A DNA stretch of 64,000 nt, from positions 142,901-206,900 of the forward strand of contig NZ_WITJ01000003.1 of assembly GCF_009601015.1 (NCBI RefSeq), given 5' to 3'. Below the pieces are notes generated by a model. The model saw nothing but the letters and a program-made list of their open reading frames with translations. It was not told the DNA's origin and did no database searches. The stretch comes from Lactococcus hircilactis. GTDB taxonomy: Bacteria; Bacillota; Bacilli; Lactobacillales; Streptococcaceae. Below, one piece after another: positions 46,362 to 57,505 of the stretch (position 1 is the first letter of the stretch; every line of letters starts with the position of its first letter). The translations under genes and the position numbers were made by a program.

Positions 46362-47279
46362 TTAAACCAACTTTGTAATTTCGATTTGTTGCAAACATTT
46401 TTGTAAATAGCTACTTGATGGCATGTCTTCTGAGAAAACTTTTGCTGTCCCACAAGCAACACCTTGTTTAAATGCCTTTACGGGATCTTTACTTTTAGAC
46501 CATTCTGACAAGAATCCAGCAACAGTTGAATCTCCAGCACCAACTGAATTTTTAATGATTCCTTTGACAGGGGCTGCAAAATAAACTGAAGTATCACTGA
46601 AAAGCAGCGCACCATCACCAGCCATAGAGACCATGACATTTTGAGCTCCCATTTCCAACATTTTTTGTCCATAAGGAATAATGTCTTCTTTTGTCTCAAA
46701 TTTTACATCGAACATTTCTTCTAATTCTTCTCGGTTTGGTTTGATGACTAAGGGTTTTTTAGACAAAGTGCCTAAGAGCTTTTGACCATCGACATCAATC
46801 GCAAAATTAGCATCTTGCAATTTCACAAGCTTAATCAATTGCTCATAAAAGGAATCTCCCAAGCTTTTTGGGGCAGTGCCCGCAAAAACCACGATATCCT
46901 CAGAAGTCAATCGATCAAATGTTTTTACAAAATTTCTAACATCTTCTTCGGTCAAATCTGGACCAGCAGCATCTAAACTCGTTTCTGTTTCTAGTGTTTT
47001 GACTTTAACATTGACTCTGGATTGTCCAAAAATTTGGGTAAATTCTGTTGTAATCCCTTGGGCTGCTAGACTTTCTTGAATGGCTTTTCCTGTGAAACCA
47101 CCAATAAATCCAAGCGCAGTATTTGGTGTTCCAAGAAGTGAGAGCATCCGACTTTCCATGATGCCCTTTCCTCCAGGTGTGATGCGTGTTATCTTTGTTC
47201 GATTGACTTCGCCAACTTCTATTTGGTCATAAGCCATGAAATAATCCAATGCTGGATTAAGTGTCACTGTGTAAATCAT
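46362..47279 (-). CDS. fruK: 1-phosphofructokinase
   Basis: 305 aa, PfkB family. It phosphorylates fructose-1-phosphate to fructose-1,6-bisphosphate. MIYTVTLNPALDYFM at the start, TRITPGGKGIMESRML near 33 (in most homologues GGKGxNVS, here GIMES, which is unusual), and NSVGAGDSTVAGFLS near 247 with the catalytic Asp. It starts 12 nt after fruR. Confidence 0.92.
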   Translation of the reverse strand: MIYTVTLNPALDYFMAYDQIEVGEVNRTKITRITPGGKGIMESRMLSLLGTPNTALGFIGGFTGKAIQESLAAQGITTEFTQIFGQSRVNVKVKTLETETSLDAAGPDLTEEDVRNFVKTFDRLTSEDIVVFAGTAPKSLGDSFYEQLIKLVKLQDANFAIDVDGQKLLGTLSKKPLVIKPNREELEEMFDVKFETKEDIIPYGQKMLEMGAQNVMVSMAGDGALLFSDTSVYFAAPVKGIIKNSVGAGDSTVAGFLSEWSKSKDPVKAFKQGVACGTAKVFSEDMPSSSYLQKCLQQIEITKLV

Positions 47280-47291
47280 AATTCCTCCATT

Positions 47292-47987
47292 TTATTCTGT
47301 AATGACTTCTACTTCATCTTTTGTCGCGAAACGCACAAAACTTGTTTGTCCAAGTTTACTACGATCCATCAAGAGATAACTTTGTTGAGATTGAAGCACA
47401 GCTTGTCTTTTGATGGCTGCTTCTTCACTGTCTGGTGTCATTGCTCCATTTTGAGCATCAAAACCATTTGCACCAAGAAAAGCTACATTAAATCGATAAG
47501 TGCGCAATTGATCTAGCGCAAGCCCACCGATGACAGAATCCGTACTTTTTTTAATCATCCCTCCCAAAATATACACGTTAATTTTTTCGTTTGTCAGTAA
47601 TGACGCATGCGTTGCAGAGCTTGTGACAACCGTCAAGTGTATATTGAGCTGATTCATCTCAGGAATCAATGCTCCTGTCGTTGTTCCTGCATCCAAATAG
47701 ATCGTATCTCCGTTGGCAATCTTTTTAACCGCTTTTTTTGCGATAATGAATTTTTCTTGAACGTTTTTGGAATATTTTTCAATCATGGTTAATTCAGTGG
47801 AAAAGTCTTGTAAAAGTTCGGCTCCTCCATGAATCCTTCGCAATAATTGATCCTCTTCAAGTTCATTTAAATCCCTTCTTATCGTTGATACAGAAGAATC
47901 CGTAAGCGATTGTAACTCTTCTAATGTCGCTCGAACGTGTTGATTGAGATGGGCTAAAATTTTTTGTTTTCGGTCATTTGCTAAAAT
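47292..47987 (-). CDS. fruR: DeoR-family fructose operon repressor
   Basis: About 231 aa. The winged helix-turn-helix (ATLEELQSLTDSSVSTIRRDLNELE, then RIHGGAEL) and the sugar-phosphate domain (YLDAGTTTGALIP, VVTSSATHASLL, GGLALDQL) define a DeoR regulator. It is the first gene of the fructose operon. The reading frame begins with GTG at 47996, but that codon overlaps the AGGAGG site. The codon with proper 8-nt spacing, which also fits the usual family N-terminus (xLxxxRKQxI), is ATT at 47985-47987. Confidence 0.85.
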   Translation of the reverse strand: MLANDRKQKILAHLNQHVRATLEELQSLTDSSVSTIRRDLNELEEDQLLRRIHGGAELLQDFSTELTMIEKYSKNVQEKFIIAKKAVKKIANGDTIYLDAGTTTGALIPEMNQLNIHLTVVTSSATHASLLTNEKINVYILGGMIKKSTDSVIGGLALDQLRTYRFNVAFLGANGFDAQNGAMTPDSEEAAIKRQAVLQSQQSYLLMDRSKLGQTSFVRFATKDEVEVITE

Positions 47988-48008
47988 ATAAATCACCTCC
48001 TGAAATTG

Positions 48009-48085
48009 CTTTCATTTTAATTATACACTTTTTTCTTCCAAAATCAACCATAAACTTTCATTTTTAACAAAAAAAATAACTTTCA
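48009..48085 (-). promoter_or_regulatory. fruR promoter with TGAAAG repeats
   Basis: TTGATT (48042-48047), 16-nt spacer, TATAAT (48020-48025). TGAAAG occurs three times on the minus strand, at 48009-48014 (after the -10), 48055-48060 (before the -35) and 48080-48085. These are candidate operator half-sites for FruR. Confidence 0.6.
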
Positions 48086-48096
48086 CGTTATTTTTT
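48071..48096 (-). terminator. Terminator after the M20 amidohydrolase gene
   Basis: AAAAAATAAC, TTTCAC loop, GTTATTTTTT. It could also stop transcription in the opposite sense. Confidence 0.8.
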
Positions 48097-48107
48097 AATG
48101 TTTGTTA

Positions 48108-49253
48108 TTATTTATTAAAGTATTCAAGCATTGTATCAGCAGTATGAACATAGTATTCAACAGCTGTTTTTATGGTTTCATCTTGCACAATCATGTCCGC
48201 AAAATGTAAGCCCGATGACAAGGGAGCATTTGATCCAATAAGGGCAAAGACACTTGGTGCCAATTTTCCGTACGCTGCAAAATCTTCGCCAGCACTTGAG
48301 GGATCTGGAACGATTGTTTTGGCATGCCATTTTTTTGTTTCAGAAAATAAGACTGCTGTTAATTCTGGATCATTGTAAGTAGCATCTGAGCCCATCACCC
48401 ACGTGATTTCTGCTTGAACGCCCAGCGCTTGTGCTGTATGTTCGACAATTTCGATGAATCTTTTTTTCATTAATTGTGTGATTTGATCATCAAACGTTCG
48501 AATGGTCCCCTCAAATCTAGCTTGATTCGGTAAAACATTCCAGGTCTGACCTGCTTCGATATGCGTCACAGAAAGGACTGTCGCTTCTAATGGCGGAGTA
48601 TTACGTGAGACAATCGTTTGCAGATTTTGAATGATGCTTGCACTCGCAACAATTGGATCAATCCCTTCGTGAGGGTAAGCTGCATGGCTCCCTTTTCCTT
48701 TGATTGTCACATCAAATTGCTCTACTGCTGCCATCACTCCTTTTGCGCGTAAGCCAATTGTCCCAGCTGTTAGCGTCGGGAGATTATGATAACCAAAAAA
48801 TGCTTCCACATCATCAACCAATCCACTTGCAATCACATCTCTTGCTCCTGTTCCCAGTTCTTCTGCTGGTTGAAAAATTAATTTGATGGTTCCTTTTAGC
48901 GTCTGCTCTTTTGCTTTGAGTAGTTTAGCCGCACCTAAAAGACTCGTCATGTGTAGATCGTGACCGCAAGCATGCATCACGCCCGAATTTTGAGAAGAGT
49001 ACGCCAAATGTGTGGCTTCTAAAATTGGTAACGCATCAAGATCTGCTCGTAATGCAATCACAGGTTTTCCATTCCCAATTTTTGCTACAAATCCCGTTTT
49101 TAACGTTTTGGAAGCTAAAATTTCTATTCCGAATTCATTCATCTTTTCGCTCAGAAACGCGGTCGTTTCCACTTCTTTTTCAGACAGTTCTGGATGCTTA
49201 TGAAGGTGGTGACGGATATTTACAAGTTCTTGATAAAAACTTTCTTCAATCAT
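48108..49253 (-). CDS. M20 family amidohydrolase
   Basis: 381 aa from the ATG at 49251-49253 (AAGAG upstream). IRHHLHKHPELSEKEVETTAFL at the start, LRADLDALPI near 72, MHACGHDLHMTSLLGAA near 95-111 (metal-binding Cys and His) and AEELGTGARDVIASG near 133 identify the aminoacylase/hippurate hydrolase subgroup with a dimerisation lid domain in the middle. The substrate is probably an N-acyl amino acid or N-acetyl-diaminopimelate, not decidable from sequence. Single gene with its own terminator. Confidence 0.9.
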   Translation of the reverse strand: MIEESFYQELVNIRHHLHKHPELSEKEVETTAFLSEKMNEFGIEILASKTLKTGFVAKIGNGKPVIALRADLDALPILEATHLAYSSQNSGVMHACGHDLHMTSLLGAAKLLKAKEQTLKGTIKLIFQPAEELGTGARDVIASGLVDDVEAFFGYHNLPTLTAGTIGLRAKGVMAAVEQFDVTIKGKGSHAAYPHEGIDPIVASASIIQNLQTIVSRNTPPLEATVLSVTHIEAGQTWNVLPNQARFEGTIRTFDDQITQLMKKRFIEIVEHTAQALGVQAEITWVMGSDATYNDPELTAVLFSETKKWHAKTIVPDPSSAGEDFAAYGKLAPSVFALIGSNAPLSSGLHFADMIVQDETIKTAVEYYVHTADTMLEYFNK

Positions 49254-49485
49254 ATTTTTCAACTCTTTTCAACGTTTTTTGTTTTTCATCGTTCTTGAAT
49301 GATTTTTCACTCACTTTTTTTAATCTCATGCTTAAATTTACTCTTCTTATCTTTCTAAAAAATCTCCTCATTTTAGTATATCAAAATCATTTTTGATCTG
49401 CTATTTTGATTTTTTATGTCGCATTCGTATTTTTCGAACCCCGATTAAACCGCATTACTTTTCAAACGCAAAAATCAATAAAAAT

Positions 49486-49511
49486 AATTTCTGTCAGTAC
49501 TGACAGAAATT
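49486..49511. terminator. Palindrome copy 19 within a longer inverted repeat
   Basis: AATTT + CTGTCAGTACTGACAG (49491-49506) + AAATT. It lies in the 313-nt dnaK-M20 interval, which holds no gene I can support. Confidence 0.7.
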
Positions 49512-49529
49512 TATCTGGCTAATTACTAA

Positions 49530-49561
49530 AAAACGTGTTGTCAGTACTGACAGCACGTTTT
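49530..49561 (-). terminator. dnaK terminator containing palindrome copy 20
   Basis: AAAACGTG and CACGTTTT flank TTGTCAGTACTGACAG (49538-49553), making a 32-nt inverted repeat just after dnaK. Confidence 0.8.
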
Positions 49562-49566
49562 TACTT

Positions 49567-51438
<1,872 letters not shown>

Positions 51439-51462
51439 TCACGGTCAATTTTAATTCGATTT

Positions 51463-52020
51463 TTAAGCTTGCGCAACAACAACCATTGCTGGACGAAGTA
51501 AACGCTCATGAAGTTTATATCCTTTTTGGAAAACTTGAACAATACTGTCGGCTGGATGCTCATCATCTGCCGGAATGGTTTGAACGGCCATGTGAAAGTT
51601 GTGATCAAAAGTAGTCACAGGAACTTCTTCAATGCCTTCATCTTTGAGTGCTGAGACTAAACTTTCTTGAACCATTTCAAGTCCTTTTTTGACTTCTTCT
51701 GTGATTCCTTCAACAGCAAGGGCGCGTTCAAGATTATCAAGCGATGGAATGATTTTTTTAGCCAAGTCTTGAGAACGATATTTTACTAATGTCAATCGTT
51801 CTTCATTCGAGCGACGTTGCATATTTTGCATTTCAGCTGAAACTCGTAAATATTTATTTTCAAATTCTTTTGCTGTGTTTTGCGCTTCTTCAAGTTCTGA
51901 AACTTCATCTTCAACGATGTCTTCAAGTACTTCTTCTGTCAGCGTTTCACTTTCTTTTATTTCTTCTTGATTTTCTTTGATCGTATCGTTTTTTAGTTCT
52001 TCTTTATTATCTTTGGACAT
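51463..52020 (-). CDS. grpE: GrpE nucleotide exchange factor
   Basis: 185 aa from the ATG at 52018-52020 (AAGGAGG upstream). A long acidic coiled coil (about 5-80), then [22 protein letters not shown] and the beta-domain end with [37 protein letters not shown]. It releases ADP from DnaK. It starts 36 nt after hrcA. Confidence 0.96.
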   Translation of the reverse strand: MSKDNKEELKNDTIKENQEEIKESETLTEEVLEDIVEDEVSELEEAQNTAKEFENKYLRVSAEMQNMQRRSNEERLTLVKYRSQDLAKKIIPSLDNLERALAVEGITEEVKKGLEMVQESLVSALKDEGIEEVPVTTFDHNFHMAVQTIPADDEHPADSIVQVFQKGYKLHERLLRPAMVVVAQA

Positions 52021-52056
52021 AAGTCCTCCTTTTTTAAATGGATTTTTCAATTGATT

Positions 52057-53097
52057 CTATGTCCTTATTTCATAGTGATTACCATCAAGATAACGATAAT
52101 AATCAGCAAGTTTCATGGACAACACTTTAGCAACCAAATCAAGAACAGATAAGGTCTGACGATAATCTAACTCAACAGGTCCAATCAACGTCAAACTTCC
52201 AAGTCCACGATAAGGAATCACAAATTTTTGATTGAGAATCGTTAAATTTTTTAGAAAGTCTTTTTTATTGAACTCAACCAAGCGCATCTCATCATTATCC
52301 GTCATTTCTCTAATTTCATGAACCATAAGTCTGTCATTCGTCAAGAGTTTATAAAGTTCTGAGAGATTTTCAGTTGTGTAATCAAACACACTTTGACGTC
52401 CACCAGAAATTAAGCGCTCATCAAACAAGTCAGAAAAGACGGTCTCAAAAAGCTGTAAAACATCTGACGTTACTTTGAAATAACGTTGAACAATTTGTGG
52501 AATTTCAGTGCGCAAAGTATAATGAATTTCTAAGACTTTTTTTCCCACTAATCTTTCTTTCACAAGATTTGAAAAAACTTGTAAATCACTATCCGTCATA
52601 CTTTTGGGAAGTGAAAATTGATTGGTCCGAACTTCACCAGTTCCTAATGTGATTACTGACAAAACAGAATGCGTATCCAGTAATACTAACTCAAAGGAGG
52701 CAAGTTTTTGTTCTTGTTGTGGAATACTTAAGACAAAGCTTGTTAATCCTGTCAGTGCTGACAGCGTGTTTGCAGCGGTTTGAAATAAATCTGTCAGCCT
52801 GTAAAATTCACCATCAAAAGCTTTCATTACTTGAAACAAGTCATTTTGACTAAATTCTTCAAAAGTTAAAACATGCTCGACAAAATACTTATATCCCAGA
52901 ACACTCGGAACACGCCCACTTGACGTGTGTTCTTTTTGAATGAATCCCAGATCTTCTAGCACCTTCATATCGTTTCGAATGGTTGCGCTAGAGGCATGAA
53001 TTTCATCAAGCAACGCTTTTGAGCCAATCGGATTTCGATCTTTGGAATAAAGTGAGACAATTAGATTTAAGATTTGTCTTTGACGTTCTGTAATCAA
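52057..53097 (-). CDS. hrcA: Heat-inducible repressor HrcA
   Basis: 346 aa. The TTG at 53095-53097 is taken as the start: GAGG is 8 nt upstream and it yields the usual xITERQRQILNLIV opening, whereas the open frame extends upstream into the operator. The winged helix is residues 1-80 (IHASSATIRNDMKVLEDLGFI). HrcA represses its own operon by binding CIRCE, two copies of which lie just upstream. Palindrome copy 21 encodes LSALTG. Confidence 0.95.
   Translation of the reverse strand: MITERQRQILNLIVSLYSKDRNPIGSKALLDEIHASSATIRNDMKVLEDLGFIQKEHTSSGRVPSVLGYKYFVEHVLTFEEFSQNDLFQVMKAFDGEFYRLTDLFQTAANTLSALTGLTSFVLSIPQQEQKLASFELVLLDTHSVLSVITLGTGEVRTNQFSLPKSMTDSDLQVFSNLVKERLVGKKVLEIHYTLRTEIPQIVQRYFKVTSDVLQLFETVFSDLFDERLISGGRQSVFDYTTENLSELYKLLTNDRLMVHEIREMTDNDEMRLVEFNKKDFLKNLTILNQKFVIPYRGLGSLTLIGPVELDYRQTLSVLDLVAKVLSMKLADYYRYLDGNHYEIRT
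52749..52764. repeat. Iterated palindrome, copy 21 (TG centre)
   Basis: CTGTCAGTGCTGACAG within hrcA. Confidence 0.88.
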
Positions 53098-53134
53098 TGA
53101 CAACACCTCGCTTTCCATTGATTCAACTTCAAGA

Positions 53135-53161
53135 TTAGCACTCTTATTCCTCAAGTGCTAA
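53135..53161. promoter_or_regulatory. CIRCE element, downstream copy
   Basis: TTAGCACTC, 9 nt, AAGTGCTAA (one mismatch), placed after the -10 box. Confidence 0.93.
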
Positions 53162-53165
53162 AACT

Positions 53166-53194
53166 ATTATATCGCTTTTAAAATCCTCTGTCAA
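53166..53194 (-). promoter_or_regulatory. hrcA operon promoter
   Basis: TTGACA (53189-53194), 17-nt spacer, TATAAT (53166-53171), sandwiched between two CIRCE operators. Confidence 0.93.
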
Positions 53195-53212
53195 GAAAAG
53201 AAGCACAAAAAA

Positions 53213-53239
53213 TTAGCACTCTTTTTAATAGAGTGCTAA
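53213..53239. promoter_or_regulatory. CIRCE element, upstream copy, doubling as terminator
   Basis: Perfect TTAGCACTC-N9-GAGTGCTAA flanked by A6 and T7, so it can also end the transcript of the upstream membrane gene. Confidence 0.93.
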
Positions 53240-53244
53240 TTTTT

Positions 53245-53658
53245 TTATAAAAGGTGTAAAATCTTAGAATTTTTCCAGATATTAATGAGCGAAACAAGCA
53301 TCACAATCACAATAAAAATCTGCTCAAGCCCAATGGTATGACGAATGAAAAGATAAATAAAATCCACCAACAAAAATAACGCCATCAATTCTAACAAAAC
53401 AAAAGTCAATCGCCAAAATTTCACTAATAAGCCCGCAACAATCAAAATAAAAAGAATGATTAACCAATTTCTCCACGAACTTAACGATGGTTGCGTATTG
53501 GTGTAAAGAAACGAAACTTTCGCAAAAAAACTTTTTAAAAACTGAGTAAAAGGATTTTGATAGGTCATCAAAAATTTCACTGCTTGTGTCATCGCGTAGA
53601 AAAATAGTGCGACATTGAGATATAAAATTAACCAAGAAGACTCAAAAAATTTTTTCAT
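53245..53658 (-). CDS. Small integral membrane protein, unknown
   Basis: 137 aa with four hydrophobic segments (about 8-28, 62-82, 85-105, 110-130) and no charged motif that suggests a catalytic site. It follows the phosphatase gene by 25 nt on the same strand and is probably cotranscribed with it. Its end abuts the upstream CIRCE. The family is not recognised. Confidence 0.7.
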   Translation of the reverse strand: MKKFFESSWLILYLNVALFFYAMTQAVKFLMTYQNPFTQFLKSFFAKVSFLYTNTQPSLSSWRNWLIILFILIVAGLLVKFWRLTFVLLELMALFLLVDFIYLFIRHTIGLEQIFIVIVMLVSLINIWKNSKILHLL

Positions 53659-53683
53659 TTTTATGCTCTTTTTCTTATTTTAA

Positions 53684-54376
53684 TCAGTGATCATCATGCT
53701 TTTCACTCATGATTTTTTTCCCGATTTCTCGATAAGACATATCTCCCACTTTGAAAACCGAAAAATGATCATTTTCATAAGTCAAGTGCGTGACCGAGCC
53801 ATTATCAAGTCCATGGGGTCTAGGTTTATCCGGCTGTAATAACTTGATTAATGTCGCAATCGTCATCCCATGACTCACAATAATCATGTTTTTGGCTCCT
53901 TTTTCTTGCGCTTCTTTTGCCATATCCGAAAAACCATTCAAAATCCGTCCAGAAAGTGTTTCCCATGTCTCAGCCCATCCTGCCGTATCAACTTCATATA
54001 TTGCATTGGCAATGGCTTCAAAACTTTGTTCTTCTCCATTTTCAACAAAAACACGAGGGAGCACACCATCAAAAAGTTCCCCATCATATCCACCATCAAA
54101 GCTTCCAAAACACCACTCTCGAATCCGCGGATCAAACCGATATGGAATGCCTTCGTTTTCTGAGTGTTTCAAAATCAATCCCATGGTTTGAATGGTTCGT
54201 CCAGAATCAGATGAAAAAGCAAGATCAAATGTTAAAGCTTTTGCTTTAAATCCCAGTCCCAGCTCAATAATGCCTCGCTCCCCTTCTTTTGTCAGTGGTG
54301 TATCAGACCATCCTTGCGCGCGTCCAATCGTATTAAACATCGTCTTTCCATGACGAACCAAGTAAATATTTACCAT
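53684..54376 (-). CDS. Histidine phosphatase (phosphoglycerate mutase-like) family protein
   Basis: 230 aa. The VRHGKTMFN motif near residue 7 carries the phosphorylated His, SSDSGRTIQT near 55 and VSHGMTIATLIKLL near 168 complete the active site. The family covers cofactor-dependent mutases and many small-molecule phosphatases; the REWCFGSFDGG segment favours a phosphatase. It is the first gene of a two-gene unit with the membrane protein. Confidence 0.88.
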   Translation of the reverse strand: MVNIYLVRHGKTMFNTIGRAQGWSDTPLTKEGERGIIELGLGFKAKALTFDLAFSSDSGRTIQTMGLILKHSENEGIPYRFDPRIREWCFGSFDGGYDGELFDGVLPRVFVENGEEQSFEAIANAIYEVDTAGWAETWETLSGRILNGFSDMAKEAQEKGAKNMIIVSHGMTIATLIKLLQPDKPRPHGLDNGSVTHLTYENDHFSVFKVGDMSYREIGKKIMSEKHDDH

Positions 54377-54520
54377 TTTTCCCCCTTGAGATGATTATTT
54401 TTCTTCTTCTAATATTATACCAAAAAAAGAGCAAAAATCGTAAGCCCTTACGCTTTCTTTTTTGATTTTAAAAATCATATTATTTTTTTTAAAAAATAAC
54501 TTTTTTTTATATCCAAATTT

Positions 54521-54528
54521 GCTATAAT
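54521..54528 (+). promoter_or_regulatory. -10 box of the UbiA gene, leaderless
   Basis: TGCTATAAT (extended -10); TATAAT ends at 54528, 6 nt before the ATG at 54535. No ribosome site. Confidence 0.55.
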
Positions 54529-54534
54529 ATGCTT

Positions 54535-55485
54535 ATGAACTTCAAAACTTTTCTTAATTTCACACGAATTCAAACACTTCCTGTAGCACTGTTATCTCCC
54601 TTAGCTGGAATGATGTTTTCACTTTGGTATTTTAGAAGTTTTCACTTGATTCAGACCATTCTATTTGTGATTGGACTCATTGCAATCAATCTTTTTGTGA
54701 GTGCTTGGAATAATCTGATGGACTATTATAAGGCCAAAGATCCCGAATATAAAGCGCGTGAAAACATCATCTCAAATCGCAACATTCCCCCAAAATTAGC
54801 ACTTATGACCTGCCTTTTTCTTCTTTTTATTGATATTATTGTGGGAATCATCGTCCTGTTTTTGACCAATCTTGCTATTTTACCCGTCGGTGGGCTGTGT
54901 TTTTTAGTCGCAATTTTTTACACCTTTGGTCCATTTGCCTTTAGTCGCTTTCCATTAGGAGAAATTTTAGCTGGTTTATGTGAGGGATTTTTTGGATTCT
55001 TTTTAGCCGTTTACATTAATTCTTATGATCAGAATTACTTTTCAATTCATTTTGAAGGATTAAAGATGAATTGGATTTGGGATTTTTCTGCACTATTTCC
55101 CATTGTATTAGTTGGTTTAATTTGCTTTTTTCAAAATTTTAATGTCATGCTCTCAGATAATATTTGTGATTTAGAACAAGACATTAAAAATGAGCGATTC
55201 ACACTTCCTTATTATCTTGGAATTCCCTTTTCTTTAATTGTTTATCGCGTGATGTATCTCATTCCACTTGTTTGTCTTTTTCTTTCCCTTTACTTTAAAA
55301 CTTTACCACTTTCTTCACTTTTGATGCTCTTCATTCTTCCACTTTTATTTTCAAACATGAAGCATTTTTTAGCAAAACAAGTCAAGTCTGAAACTTTTCA
55401 TTATCAAATCGACAACTTAATCTTATATAATGGATCACTTGCAGCCAGTCTTTTGCTCGGAATTTTAATCCGTGGGTTTCATTAA
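54535..55485 (+). CDS. UbiA-type prenyltransferase (MenA-like)
   Basis: 316 aa, about nine membrane helices. The first Asp-rich motif is NNLMDYYKAKD (near 61-71) and the second DNICDLEQDIKNERFTLP (near 203-220), which bind the Mg-prenyl diphosphate. The layout fits 1,4-dihydroxy-2-naphthoate prenyltransferase (MenA) in menaquinone synthesis, but other aromatic acceptors are possible. The second of two nearby ATGs is used, since the first directly follows the -10 box. It is a lone plus-strand gene with its own terminator. Confidence 0.85.
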   Translation: MNFKTFLNFTRIQTLPVALLSPLAGMMFSLWYFRSFHLIQTILFVIGLIAINLFVSAWNNLMDYYKAKDPEYKARENIISNRNIPPKLALMTCLFLLFIDIIVGIIVLFLTNLAILPVGGLCFLVAIFYTFGPFAFSRFPLGEILAGLCEGFFGFFLAVYINSYDQNYFSIHFEGLKMNWIWDFSALFPIVLVGLICFFQNFNVMLSDNICDLEQDIKNERFTLPYYLGIPFSLIVYRVMYLIPLVCLFLSLYFKTLPLSSLLMLFILPLLFSNMKHFLAKQVKSETFHYQIDNLILYNGSLAASLLLGILIRGFH

Positions 55486-55522
55486 AAATATGAGAATATG
55501 ATTCAAAAACAGTACCTCATCT

Positions 55523-55542
55523 GGCATTTTATGCCTTTTTTT
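55523..55542 (+). terminator. Terminator after the UbiA gene
   Basis: GGCAT, TTT loop, ATGCC, then seven T. Confidence 0.88.
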
Positions 55543-55550
55543 GTTATAAT
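55542..55550 (+). promoter_or_regulatory. Extended -10 box of the TauE/SafE gene, leaderless
   Basis: TGTTATAAT, ending 6 nt before the ATG at 55557. No ribosome site in between. Confidence 0.6.
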
Positions 55551-55556
55551 CATGCA

Positions 55557-56438
55557 ATGGAAAATACAGTTTTAAAAATTATTCAAATCATTCTTTTACT
55601 CGCCGTGCTTTACATCATTTTTCAAATCGCAAGGGCTTATCAAAAAAAGCAGGCCTCATTTGGGGACTCTAAAAAGTTTTTTACAGGATTTCTGATTGGT
55701 TTTATTACAGATTTATTGGATACTTGGGGAATCGGTTCTTTTGCAACAACCACAACCCTTTTTAAGTTTGCGCACTTTCATGACGATGATAAAAATCTTC
55801 CAGGAACCATGACCGTCGGGCACGCAATTCCCGTCATTGTGGAAGCTTTTTTGTTTATCACAGTTGTCAAAATTGAAATGACCACACTTATTCCGATGAC
55901 TTCTGCTGCGATTCTGGGAGCTTTTTTTGGGACACGCATTACGAAAAATTGGAATGCTAAACTTGTGCGTGGTACATTGGGCATTCTTTTAATCGTTGCT
56001 GCTATCATCATGCTACTTCGTTTAATTTTAAACCCTGGAGAAAATTTAGCTGAAAACGTGCATGGTTTATCGTTATATTGGTTAATTGGAGGACTCTTTT
56101 TTAATTGTGGCGTTGGGATTTTAATGACAATGGGACTTGGAAATTATGCTCCTGAGCTTGTTTTTTTCAGCTTAGCTGGTGTTAATCCACTCATTGCACT
56201 TCCTGTAATGATGCTTGATGCTGCTATGATTATGACAACTTCTGTTGGCGCATTTATCAAACAAAAAAGGGTTTATTGGCCGGGCCTTTTAGGCATTGCT
56301 CTGGGAGGAATTTTAGGAGTATTTTTTGCAGCAAAAATTCTGACAACAATTAATTTAGAACTTTTCAAAATTTTAACCATTGTCATTGTCATTTACACTG
56401 GTGTTATGCTTATCCTTGAATCTCTGAAAGCAAAATAA
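55557..56438 (+). CDS. TauE/SafE family membrane permease
   Basis: 293 aa with about eight membrane segments in two repeats: FFTGFLIGFITDLLDTWGIGSF near 40 and WLIGGLFFNCGVGILMTMGLG near 175 are the paired signature helices. The family exports organosulfonates or sulfite, or moves other anions; the substrate here is unknown. The leaderless start and a bidirectional terminator show it is a single-gene unit. Confidence 0.85.
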   Translation: MENTVLKIIQIILLLAVLYIIFQIARAYQKKQASFGDSKKFFTGFLIGFITDLLDTWGIGSFATTTTLFKFAHFHDDDKNLPGTMTVGHAIPVIVEAFLFITVVKIEMTTLIPMTSAAILGAFFGTRITKNWNAKLVRGTLGILLIVAAIIMLLRLILNPGENLAENVHGLSLYWLIGGLFFNCGVGILMTMGLGNYAPELVFFSLAGVNPLIALPVMMLDAAMIMTTSVGAFIKQKRVYWPGLLGIALGGILGVFFAAKILTTINLELFKILTIVIVIYTGVMLILESLKAK

Positions 56439-56457
56439 AAAGAGCCTTGCTCTTTTT
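56437..56457. terminator. Bidirectional terminator
   Basis: AAAAAGAGC, CTT loop, GCTCTTTTT, between convergent genes. Confidence 0.92.
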
Positions 56458-57505
56458 ATTTTTGGAGTTTGAAACTCATTACTACGGGTTGGTGATCGGA
56501 GGATTTAAAGTCATTGTTGATGGTCTGGACAGAAAGACTTTCGATATTATCAGAGACTAAAAATCCATCAATTGTTCCAAAAATATTTTTGGGATTTTTT
56601 TGATTGTAGGGGACATCTAACGAACGGACGGTTGGAGCGTTTGTTGGGGCAACAACGCGCATACCTTTGGTGAGATTTTTTGTTGGAAATTCCTTCATCC
56701 ATGTTAATTCATTGTGGGCTTTTCCAGCTAATGCATGATTATAATCTGCACCACAGATTACATAATCTCCTTGGTTCACATATTTTTGCATTGCATCAAA
56801 TAATGTCAATAATTGTTGCTTTTGAATTTTTTGATTTTTTATAAATGCTGATAAGTGAGTATTAAAAATGACCAAATGCTTTGAAGAGGAGGTAATTGGT
56901 AAGATATTTACATCAAATGCACGATCCAAATCAAAGAATTTATTGAAATTTGTCTCGATTGGGAGCTGATAGCGTGTGGATTTTTCAATCTGGTATTTAG
57001 AATATGTCATTATTCCTGATTTTGCTTTTCCAATCGGGTTTGTTAGTGGATAAAAGAGATACGCGGAATCATAATTTTGTGTTAAGACGGTCGTGTATGG
57101 TAAAAGCGCATCTTGAACCATTTGAGGTTCATTGACGTGTTGGGAGCGGTCTGCGTTCCAGTCAATCTCCTGAATATTTCCAAAGTCAGGATTTTCTTTT
57201 TTAATGAGGCGAATGTCTTCATTTATTGCGGATTGGACTGCTTTTTTTGACGTTGCGCGTACGTCTTTTCCACCATCCATAAAGAAACTAAAGCTTGGTG
57301 GATAAGAGCCATAACCAATATTAAACGTCATCATTTTGTAGGTTTGATTGAGATGAACGCGATTGGTTTTGGGATTGAGTGGCGCTTCTGCGAGATCATT
57401 AGGAACTCTGTGATATTGGGCATACGCATAGATAAAGTAGCCTCCAATCATGACCAGTAGCACCGCAAAAATGAGTGCAAGTCCTCGGAGCAATCTTTTT
57501 AACAT
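56456..57505 (-). CDS. Membrane-anchored endonuclease/exonuclease/phosphatase protein
   Basis: 349 aa. One N-terminal helix (about 5-27) places the enzyme outside the membrane. EEP landmarks: MTFNIGYGS near 59, NIQEIDW near 113, NTHLSAF near 217, CGADYNHAL near 248 and SSDHQPVV at the end (catalytic Asp-His). It could act as a nuclease or phosphodiesterase on extracellular substrate. AGGAAACAAAAC precedes the ATG. Confidence 0.87.
   Translation of the reverse strand: MLKRLLRGLALIFAVLLVMIGGYFIYAYAQYHRVPNDLAEAPLNPKTNRVHLNQTYKMMTFNIGYGSYPPSFSFFMDGGKDVRATSKKAVQSAINEDIRLIKKENPDFGNIQEIDWNADRSQHVNEPQMVQDALLPYTTVLTQNYDSAYLFYPLTNPIGKAKSGIMTYSKYQIEKSTRYQLPIETNFNKFFDLDRAFDVNILPITSSSKHLVIFNTHLSAFIKNQKIQKQQLLTLFDAMQKYVNQGDYVICGADYNHALAGKAHNELTWMKEFPTKNLTKGMRVVAPTNAPTVRSLDVPYNQKNPKNIFGTIDGFLVSDNIESLSVQTINNDFKSSDHQPVVMSFKLQK

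Noticed and set aside
53213..53239. The element after the membrane gene as a simple terminator only
   Set aside because: It matches CIRCE exactly, so it was annotated as an operator with possible terminator function.
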